From NCBI RefSeq assembly GCF_001679665.1, contig NZ_CP013244.1:1868980-1932979 (forward strand): DNA of 64,000 nucleotides. Reading direction: 5' to 3'. The stretch is from Candidatus Viadribacter manganicus. Lineage in GTDB: Bacteria; Pseudomonadota; Alphaproteobacteria; Caulobacterales; Aquidulcibacteraceae. Shown here one piece after another: positions 57,946-64,000 of this stretch. Numbering within the stretch: position 1 is the first letter of the stretch; each line of letters opens with the position of its first letter. The translations under genes were made by a program, and so were the position numbers. Below the pieces are notes generated by a model. That model was given only the letters and a program-made list of their open reading frames with translations, searched no databases and had not been told where the DNA came from.

Positions 57946-59145
57946 TCAGAGATCGAGGAGCATGCGCTCCGGATCTTCGAGACCTTCCTTCACGCGCACG
58001 AGGAACGTAACCGCTTCCTTGCCGTCAACGATGCGGTGATCGTAGCTCATGGCGAGATACATCATCGGGCGCACGACAACTTGCTTGTCGACGACGACGG
58101 GACGCTCCTGGATCTTATGCATCCCAAGAATGCCCGATTGCGGCGCATTCAGGATCGGAGTCGACATCAGCGAGCCGTAGACGCCGCCATTGCTGATCGT
58201 GAAGGTCGCGCCCTGCAGCTCTTCGATTTTCAACTGGCCGTCGCGCGCCTTCACGCCGAGCTCGGTGATTTCCTTTTCGATCTCCGCCATCGACTTGTGA
58301 TCAGCGTCGCGCACCACTGGGACGACAAGCCCACGATCGGTGCCGACGGCGATGCCGATGTCGTAGAAGTTCTTGTAGATGATGTCGTCGCCATCGATCT
58401 CGGCGTTGACGTTTGGAATTTCCTTCAGTGCGGCGATACACGCCTTCACGAAGAACGACATGAAACCGAGCTTCACGCCGTGACGGCGCTCGAAACTGTC
58501 CTTGTATTTGTTGCGCGCCGCCATGATCGCCGACATGTCGGCTTCATTAAATGTCGTCAGCATCGCAGCTGTGTTCTGCGCCTCCTTGAGGCGGCGCGCG
58601 ATGGTGCGGCGCAGGCGCGTCATCGGCACACGCTCTTCGCGATCGCCCACGACGCGCGCCGCAAGCGGGGGATGCGCGGCCGGCGCTTGTTGAGCGCCGC
58701 GATTTTCAATGATGGCGAGCGCGTCAGCTTTCGTCACGCGACCGTCCTTGCCGGAACCCGAAACGCCAGAAACGTCGACATTGTTCTCAGCAGCAATGCG
58801 TTGAACCGACGGCGGCGCTTGCTTGGCGCCATTTACGGCGGCTGCGGCCGGCGGCGGCGTCGCTGGCTTCGGAGCTTCCGCTTTTGGCGCGGACGGCGCC
58901 GGTTGCGCCCCTGCTCCACCGAGACGGCCAAGGATGGCGCCGATGCCAACCGTCGCACCTTCGATGGCGACGATCTCGCTCAGCACGCCAGCTTCCGGCG
59001 CGGAGACCTCGACCGAAACCTTATCGGTTTCGAGTTCGACGAGAGTCTCGTCCTTCTTCACGGCGTCGCCGGCCTTCTTCATCCACTTAGCGACGGTGGC
59101 TTCGCTTACGCTTTCGCCCAAGGTCGGTACAACAATATCGGTCAT
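57946..59145 (-). CDS. sucB: 2-oxoglutarate dehydrogenase E2 (dihydrolipoyllysine succinyltransferase)
   Basis: A 399-residue E2 subunit. Order: lipoyl domain (residues 1-75; lipoyl Lys in E-T-D-K-V-S-V-E), a Pro/Ala linker, the E3-binding domain ([13 protein letters not shown] then [10 protein letters not shown]), and the catalytic acyltransferase domain with H-R-I-V-D-G at the C-terminus. One lipoyl domain, as usual for this enzyme. It begins seven bases after the GFA gene. Confidence 0.97.
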   Translation of the reverse strand: MTDIVVPTLGESVSEATVAKWMKKAGDAVKKDETLVELETDKVSVEVSAPEAGVLSEIVAIEGATVGIGAILGRLGGAGAQPAPSAPKAEAPKPATPPPAAAAVNGAKQAPPSVQRIAAENNVDVSGVSGSGKDGRVTKADALAIIENRGAQQAPAAHPPLAARVVGDREERVPMTRLRRTIARRLKEAQNTAAMLTTFNEADMSAIMAARNKYKDSFERRHGVKLGFMSFFVKACIAALKEIPNVNAEIDGDDIIYKNFYDIGIAVGTDRGLVVPVVRDADHKSMAEIEKEITELGVKARDGQLKIEELQGATFTISNGGVYGSLMSTPILNAPQSGILGMHKIQERPVVVDKQVVVRPMMYLAMSYDHRIVDGKEAVTFLVRVKEGLEDPERMLLDL

Positions 59146-59151
59146 CTCAAT

Positions 59152-59547
59152 TCACTCATCGTGACTGGGCAAAACGGGTGATTCGGTGTGAGTCCAGAAC
59201 ACGCCGTCATTGCCATTGTTTTTCTGAACAACCCGTGTGCGCTTCGGATGAAGGCCGCGGATCAGGCGCGCATTGACGGCGATCCGCTCCGCATCCTCCG
59301 TTCCGACTTCCGTGCTGTGGGTCGCGCATCCGCAGGTGCGGCAAGTATGAAACTCCAACATGCGGTCACCCCACATGTAGATGGAGGTATCGGGCTTGCT
59401 TGCGAACTTAACGTCGCGCTGCGCGTAATACGCCCATAGGCCGCCATAGAGGCGGCAGCGCGAACAATTGCAGTCCATAACCCATTCGGGTTCCTCGACC
59501 TCGAAGCGGACCGCACCGCAATGGCAGGAGGCCTGGAGTATGCTCAT
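59152..59547 (-). CDS. GFA-family zinc protein
   Basis: A 131-residue protein of the glutathione-dependent formaldehyde-activating (GFA/CENP-V) superfamily (PF04828). The zinc Cys are visible: S-C-H-C-G-A-V, then C-N-C-S-R-C near residue 28, and C-R-T-C-G-C near residue 70. Members include Gfa, which joins formaldehyde to glutathione, but many have unknown roles. It overlaps sucA by four bases and is followed closely by sucB, so it sits inside the 2-oxoglutarate dehydrogenase operon. Confidence 0.87.
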   Translation of the reverse strand: MSILQASCHCGAVRFEVEEPEWVMDCNCSRCRLYGGLWAYYAQRDVKFASKPDTSIYMWGDRMLEFHTCRTCGCATHSTEVGTEDAERIAVNARLIRGLHPKRTRVVQKNNGNDGVFWTHTESPVLPSHDE

Positions 59548-62516
59548 CCCAGCGCCTGCTCCAAGAACGCCTCAAGCTCTTTGAGGTGCTTTGACATTTG
59601 GCCGGCCGCCGTAGAGGCGCTGGCTGGACGGCCGGCATAGCGCGGACGCTTGGCCTTGATATTGAGCTTCTCAAGCGTGAGTTCGATCCACGGCTCAGCA
59701 AAGCTCCAGCCACCCATGTTCTTGGGCTCTTCCTGGCACCAAACGAGCTCGGCGTTTGAGAAGCGTTGCAGCTCATGCATCACCGACTTCATCGGCCACG
59801 GGTAGAATTGCTCGAGACGCAGCAGATAGACATCGTTGAGACCGCGTTTCTCGCGCTCATCGAGCAGATCGTAATAGACTTTGCCCGAGCACATCACGAC
59901 GCGGCGGATCTCGCTGTCGCCCTTAAGCTGGACGCTTGTATTGCCATTGTTGAGCTGAGCATCGTCCCACAAAACGCGGTGGAACGAAGTGCCTTCGGCC
60001 ATGTCGGCCAACGGCGACACGCACTTCTTGTGACGCAGCAGCGACTTTGGCGTGAACACGATGAGCGGTTTGCGGAAATCACGATGCAGTTGGCGGCGCA
60101 GCGCGTGGAAATAGTTCGCCGGCGTCGTGCAATTGACGACCTGCATGTTGTCTTCCGCGCATTGCTGCAAGAAGCGCTCCATGCGCGCAGATGAGTGCTC
60201 CGGCCCCTGCCCTTCGTAGCCGTGCGGCAGCAGCATCACGAGGCCCGACATGCGCAACCATTTGCGCTCACCGGATGAGATGAACTGATCGATCAGAACC
60301 TGCGCGCCGTTCACGAAGTCACCGAACTGGGCTTCCCACAGGGTCAGCGTTTTCGGGTCAGCGAGCGTGTAACCATATTCAAAGCCAAGCACCGCTTCTT
60401 CGGAAAGCAGCGAGTCGATGACTTCGTAGTGCGCCTGGCTGCCGTGCATATGATTGAGCGGCGTGTAGCGCGCCTCCGTCTGCTGATCGACAAAGTGCGA
60501 GTGGCGCTGGCTGAAAGTTCCGCGACACGAATCTTGGCCGCTGAGGCGAACATTGAAGCCTTCGTCGAGCAAGGTCGCAAACGCGAGGTGCTCGCCAAGC
60601 GCCCAGTCGACGCCTTGACCGTCTTCCACTGCTTTGCGTCGCGCCTCGACGACGCGCTGCACCGTCTTGTGCATGTCAAAATCGCGCGGGATTTCGGTGA
60701 TGCGACGGCCAAGATCCTTGAGCTTGTTCAGCGGAACATCTGTCTGGCCACGACGATCATCATCGACCGGCAATGAGAAGCCGGCCCAAACACCATCCAG
60801 CCAATCGGCCTTGTTAACGCGATAAGCCTTGCCGGCGTCGAACTCGCGATCGAGGAAGGCGTTGAAGTCGTTCTGCCACTCATCGACGTCGGCTTGGGTG
60901 ACCACACCCTCCTTGATCAGGCGGTCGGTGTAGATTTGCAGCGTTGTCTGCTGGTCCTTCACGCGCCGGTACATGATCGGCTGCGTCATCGTCGGGTCGT
61001 CACCTTCATTGTGACCGAAGCGGCGATAACAGAACATGTCGATGACGACGTCCTTGCCGAACAACTGGCGATATTCGGTCGCGACCTTCGCGGCGAACAC
61101 GACGGCTTCCGGATCATCGCCGTTCACGTGCATGATCGGCGCTTGCACCATCAACGCGACGTCAGACGGATATGGCGACGAGCGCGAATAGTGCGGCGCT
61201 GTCGTGAAGCCGATCTGATTGTTGATGATGAAGTGCATCGTGCCGCCGGTTTTGTAACCGCGCAGGCCTGAGAGCGCGAAGCATTCGGCGACAACACCCT
61301 GCCCCGCGAAAGCGGCGTCGCCGTGAATAAGCAGTGGCATAACGCGCGCACGCAGATCGTGCAGCGCTTCGCCTTCCTCGGTCCACGTTGCGCGCTTCGC
61401 CTGCTTGGCGCGCGCTTTGCCGAGGACAACCGGATTGACGATTTCAAGGTGGGACGGGTTTGCGGTTAGCGAGAGGTGGACGTTGTTGCCGTCGAACGCC
61501 CGATCGCTTGAGGCGCCCAAGTGATACTTCACGTCGCCGGAGCCGAGCACGTCATCCGGCGTCGCCGAGCCGCCCTGGAACTCATGGAAGATCGCTTGAT
61601 ACGGCTTGCCCATCACGGCGGCCAACACGTTCAAGCGGCCACGGTGAGCCATCCCGAGAATGATCTCTTGCACCCCAAGCGCGCCGCCGCGCTTGATGAT
61701 CTGCTCAAGCGCCGGAAGCATCGCTTCACCGCCATCGAGACCAAAGCGCTTGGTGCCGGGATGGCGCTTGTGAACGAACTTTTCAAAGCTCTCGCCCTCG
61801 AGCAATTTCTTCAGGATCGAGCGTTTGCCTTCCGGCGTGAACGCGATCTCTTTGTCCGGCCCTTCGATGCGCTCCTGAATCCAGGACTTCTCGCCTGGAT
61901 CGGTGATGTGCATGAACTCGATACCGAACGTGCCGCAGTACGTACGCTGCAGGATTGCGAGCATCTCGTTGACAGTGGCCATCTGCATGCCCAGCACGCC
62001 GTCGATGAAGATCGGACGATCAAGATCGCCGGGGCCAAAACCGTGGCTGGATGGATCAAGGTCAGGCGCTGGTGGACGAACTTCGATGCCGAGCGGATCA
62101 AGATGCGCCGCCAAATGTCCGCGCGTGCGATAGGCGCGGATCATCATCAATGCACGGACGCTATCGCGCGCTGCGGACTGGACATCTTGCGTGGAGGCGC
62201 CGGGCAAGCGCGCGGCGACCTTCTGCTCAAGCTTGCTTGCGAGAGCCGCCCAATTGCCATCGAGCAACGCAGTGGTTTCTGTCGTCTGGGGCTGCGCGAT
62301 TTCCGGTCGATACCACGACGGACCGCGAACTGCGGCGCGCGAGGCCTCGGGATCATCGCGAAGCTGGTCGAAGACCGCACGCCAGGAGGCGTCTACCGAG
62401 TTTGGGTCATTGGCGTATTTGGCCGCCATCTCTTCCACGAACGTCGCATTGGCGCCGTAGAGGAAGCTCGTTTCGAGCATAGCTGCATTTGGCAAGCTGC
62501 GGGCGTCATCCGCCAT
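59544..62516 (-). CDS. sucA: 2-oxoglutarate dehydrogenase E1
   Basis: A 990-residue thiamine-diphosphate-dependent E1 that decarboxylates 2-oxoglutarate. The N-terminal F-L-Y-G-A-N-A-T-F-V-E-E-M segment is typical. Key blocks include M-A-H-R-G-R-L-N-V-L, G-D-A-A-F-A-G-Q-G (the thiamine-diphosphate motif) and N-N-Q-I-G-F-T-T. The ATG at 62516 is chosen over a GTG-type start 54 bases upstream because it gives M-A-D-D-A-R-S-L. The 129-base gap to sucD may hold a promoter or a processing site. Confidence 0.97.
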   Translation of the reverse strand: MADDARSLPNAAMLETSFLYGANATFVEEMAAKYANDPNSVDASWRAVFDQLRDDPEASRAAVRGPSWYRPEIAQPQTTETTALLDGNWAALASKLEQKVAARLPGASTQDVQSAARDSVRALMMIRAYRTRGHLAAHLDPLGIEVRPPAPDLDPSSHGFGPGDLDRPIFIDGVLGMQMATVNEMLAILQRTYCGTFGIEFMHITDPGEKSWIQERIEGPDKEIAFTPEGKRSILKKLLEGESFEKFVHKRHPGTKRFGLDGGEAMLPALEQIIKRGGALGVQEIILGMAHRGRLNVLAAVMGKPYQAIFHEFQGGSATPDDVLGSGDVKYHLGASSDRAFDGNNVHLSLTANPSHLEIVNPVVLGKARAKQAKRATWTEEGEALHDLRARVMPLLIHGDAAFAGQGVVAECFALSGLRGYKTGGTMHFIINNQIGFTTAPHYSRSSPYPSDVALMVQAPIMHVNGDDPEAVVFAAKVATEYRQLFGKDVVIDMFCYRRFGHNEGDDPTMTQPIMYRRVKDQQTTLQIYTDRLIKEGVVTQADVDEWQNDFNAFLDREFDAGKAYRVNKADWLDGVWAGFSLPVDDDRRGQTDVPLNKLKDLGRRITEIPRDFDMHKTVQRVVEARRKAVEDGQGVDWALGEHLAFATLLDEGFNVRLSGQDSCRGTFSQRHSHFVDQQTEARYTPLNHMHGSQAHYEVIDSLLSEEAVLGFEYGYTLADPKTLTLWEAQFGDFVNGAQVLIDQFISSGERKWLRMSGLVMLLPHGYEGQGPEHSSARMERFLQQCAEDNMQVVNCTTPANYFHALRRQLHRDFRKPLIVFTPKSLLRHKKCVSPLADMAEGTSFHRVLWDDAQLNNGNTSVQLKGDSEIRRVVMCSGKVYYDLLDEREKRGLNDVYLLRLEQFYPWPMKSVMHELQRFSNAELVWCQEEPKNMGGWSFAEPWIELTLEKLNIKAKRPRYAGRPASASTAAGQMSKHLKELEAFLEQALG

Positions 62517-62644
62517 GGAACGCTGACCTTCTCGGAAACCGGGGCAACCCGTGTAAAATATAGGGCGCACCGCTGGGCGGCGCCCCTTCTAAAGTGCGTC
62601 GCGCAGGGATTGAAGGGCTGCGAACGCGCAGGGCTAGCCGCTGC

Positions 62645-63529
62645 TTAGCCTTTGAGCAGTTCCGTCATGGTCCGGCCGAGCGCCGCCGGGTGTGGCGAGA
62701 CCTTAATCCCCGCTGCTTCCATGGCGGCCATCTTCGAGCCCGCATCGCCTTTGCCGCCCGAAATGATCGCGCCCGCGTGACCCATGCGGCGCCCAGGAGG
62801 CGCGGTTGAACCCGCAATGAAGCCAACGGTAGGCTTCCAGCGGCCCTTCTTCTTCTCATCGGCCAGGAACTGCGCCGCATCCTCTTCTGCGGAGCCGCCA
62901 ATTTCGCCGATCATGATGATGGATTTGGTTTCCGGGTCCGCAAGGAAGAGCTCGAGGACATCTATGAATTCGGTGCCCTTCACCGGGTCGCCACCGATGC
63001 CCACGGCAGTGGTTTGGCCAAGGCCTTCATTTGTGGTCTGGAACACCGCTTCGTACGTCAAAGTGCCCGAGCGCGAGACGACTCCCACAGAGCCTTTCTT
63101 GAAGATCTGGCCCGGCATAATGCCGATTTTGCACTCGTTCGGCGTCAGAATGCCTGGGCAATTCGGTCCGAGCAGCTTCGACTTCGAATTCGCCAGACGC
63201 GCCTTCACCCGCACCATGTCCAGCACCGGAATGCCTTCAGTGATGCAAACGATGTACGGAATTTCAGCGTCGATCGCCTCTTCGATAGCGGCCGCGGCGC
63301 CTGGCGGCGGCACGTAAATCACCGTCGCGTCTGCGCCGGCTTTCTCCTTGGCTTCAGTGACCGTGTTGAACACCGGCAGACCAAGGTGCGTGGAGCCGCC
63401 CTTCCCCGGCGAGACGCCGCCCGTCATCTTGGTTCCGTAGGCAATGGCTTGCTCGGAGTGGAATGTGCCGTTCTTGCCGGTGAAACCTTGGCAGATGACG
63501 CGAGTGGAAGCGTTGACGAGAATGGACAA
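62645..63529 (-). CDS. sucD: Succinyl-CoA synthetase alpha subunit
   Basis: A 294-residue alpha subunit with the CoA-binding domain ([19 protein letters not shown]) and the ligase domain, with the phosphorylated His in M-G-H-A-G-A. The start is a TTG at 63529; this gives M-S-I-L, the same as E. coli SucD, and has an AGGGGG site upstream. The beta subunit gene sucC is expected just upstream but is not in the window, which continues for only 470 bases and holds a VOC gene instead. Confidence 0.96.
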   Translation of the reverse strand: MSILVNASTRVICQGFTGKNGTFHSEQAIAYGTKMTGGVSPGKGGSTHLGLPVFNTVTEAKEKAGADATVIYVPPPGAAAAIEEAIDAEIPYIVCITEGIPVLDMVRVKARLANSKSKLLGPNCPGILTPNECKIGIMPGQIFKKGSVGVVSRSGTLTYEAVFQTTNEGLGQTTAVGIGGDPVKGTEFIDVLELFLADPETKSIIMIGEIGGSAEEDAAQFLADEKKKGRWKPTVGFIAGSTAPPGRRMGHAGAIISGGKGDAGSKMAAMEAAGIKVSPHPAALGRTMTELLKG

Positions 63530-63626
63530 AATGGCCCCCTGGCCTTGTAAAACTTAGAAATTCGGGATGGCTCCTAGCCCACGCCACGCCGGTTGCAAAC
63601 CCTAGTGGAACGACGCGAACGAGAGG

Positions 63627-63995
63627 TCAGCCCATGATGAATGCGTTGAGTTTGTTGCCGTCCGGATCACGGAAATAAGCTGCGTAGAAGGTGTCGCCGC
63701 GTGGCCCTGGCGGGCCATCACACGTGCCGCCGTTCGCGAGCGCGATCTCATGAAGGCGATGGATTTGATCCTTATCCTTCGCTTCAAGCGCGACCATAAC
63801 GCCGTTGCCGACGGTTGCGGCCTCGCCGTTGAAGGGTTTGGTGAGGCCGATGCCTGCGCCACCGCCCGGCGTGCCCCACGCAATGGCGCCCGGCCATTCC
63901 ATCATCCGCGACGTGCCTAGCTCGGCGGCAATGGCGTCATAGAATTTTGCGGCGCGATCGAGATCGTTCGTGCCCAATGTGACGTAACCGATCAT
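63627..63995 (-). CDS. VOC-family (glyoxalase-like) protein
   Basis: A 122-residue vicinal-oxygen-chelate protein (PF00903). The beta-alpha-beta-beta-beta units show I-G-Y-V-T-L-G-T-N-D-L-D-R-A-A-K-F-Y-D at the start and F-R-D-P-D-G-N-K-L-N-A at the end. The usual metal-ligand positions are not all clear, so the activity is unknown. It ends the window and lies upstream of sucD on the same strand, 97 bases away. Confidence 0.83.
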   Translation of the reverse strand: MIGYVTLGTNDLDRAAKFYDAIAAELGTSRMMEWPGAIAWGTPGGGAGIGLTKPFNGEAATVGNGVMVALEAKDKDQIHRLHEIALANGGTCDGPPGPRGDTFYAAYFRDPDGNKLNAFIMG

Positions 63996-64000
63996 ATGTT

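Noticed and set aside
57529..59181. Long open plus-strand frame (about 550 codons) opposite sucB and the prolyl hydroxylase gene
   Set aside because: It lies antisense to two clear genes and its product is Arg/His-rich, as expected for the complementary strand of GC-rich coding DNA. It contains no recognisable domain.
61521..62648. Plus-strand frame of about 375 codons opposite sucA
   Set aside because: Same reason: antisense shadow of a strongly conserved gene.

Overview
The window is chromosomal DNA from a GC-rich alphaproteobacterium. The gene set points to the Caulobacterales (Caulobacter or Hyphomonadaceae-like). The grounds are a separate F1-ATPase operon without F0 genes, an odh/suc cluster for 2-oxoglutarate dehydrogenase, a DUF1674 succinate dehydrogenase assembly factor next to htpX, TamA/TamB, obgE-proB-proA, nadD-rsfS-rlmH-envC-ctpA-deacetylase-rppH, and priA near xerC. 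This placement is inferred from gene content, not from a phylogeny. I saw no rRNA, tRNA, CRISPR array, insertion sequence or prophage. Coding density is very high and gaps are nearly all under 200 bases; the only two over 200, on either side of the small basic-protein gene near 48.5 kb, are annotated.

Layout. 1-9.8 kb: tail of a hemolysin III-type membrane protein, a NylB/beta-lactamase-like hydrolase, PRC-barrel and KTSC proteins, a thioredoxin-like protein, argG, a Sel1/prolyl-4-hydroxylase protein, an MpaB-type oxygenase, kup, a low-complexity secreted protein, sdhAF4 and htpX. 9.9-15.7 kb: tamA-tamB. 15.7-26.6 kb: a long run of housekeeping genes on the plus strand (obgE, proB, proA, nadD, rsfS, rlmH, envC-like, ctpA, polysaccharide deacetylase, rppH, alpha/beta hydrolase), interrupted by a TlpA-like gene on the minus strand. 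26.6-33.9 kb, minus strand: a metallophosphoesterase and the F1-ATPase operon atpH-A-G-D-C, which carries extra genes: an Ohr/OsmC peroxidase and a 28-codon membrane peptide between atpG and atpD, and two paralogous unknown proteins between atpD and atpC. 34-43.9 kb: transporters (MHS-type MFS, TerC, MATE), TrmO, and several small or secreted proteins of unknown function. 44-50.4 kb: priA, a DUF4274-like protein, xerC, a histone-H1-like Lys/Ala repeat protein, a membrane protein paired with a winged-helix regulator behind a palindromic promoter, and a GNAT acetyltransferase. 50.5-64 kb, mainly minus strand: a two-gene ABC exporter, lpd, an Lnt-like amidohydrolase, small membrane proteins, and the cluster sucD-sucA-GFA-sucB-prolyl hydroxylase with a VOC protein upstream.

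How the genes work together. sucA, sucB, lpd and sucD give the complete 2-oxoglutarate dehydrogenase complex and one subunit of succinyl-CoA synthetase; SdhAF4 serves the next TCA enzyme, and the F1 operon uses the resulting proton motive force. TamA/TamB, the EnvC-like factor, CtpA and HtpX serve envelope assembly and quality control. ProB and ProA carry out the first two steps of proline synthesis.

The most unusual features are the accessory genes embedded in the F1-ATPase operon, the GFA and 2-oxoglutarate-dependent oxygenase genes coupled into the 2-oxoglutarate dehydrogenase cluster, a perfect 17-bp palindrome lying on the -10 box of the membrane-protein/regulator operon, and four tail-to-tail gene pairs whose stop codons overlap by exactly four bases.
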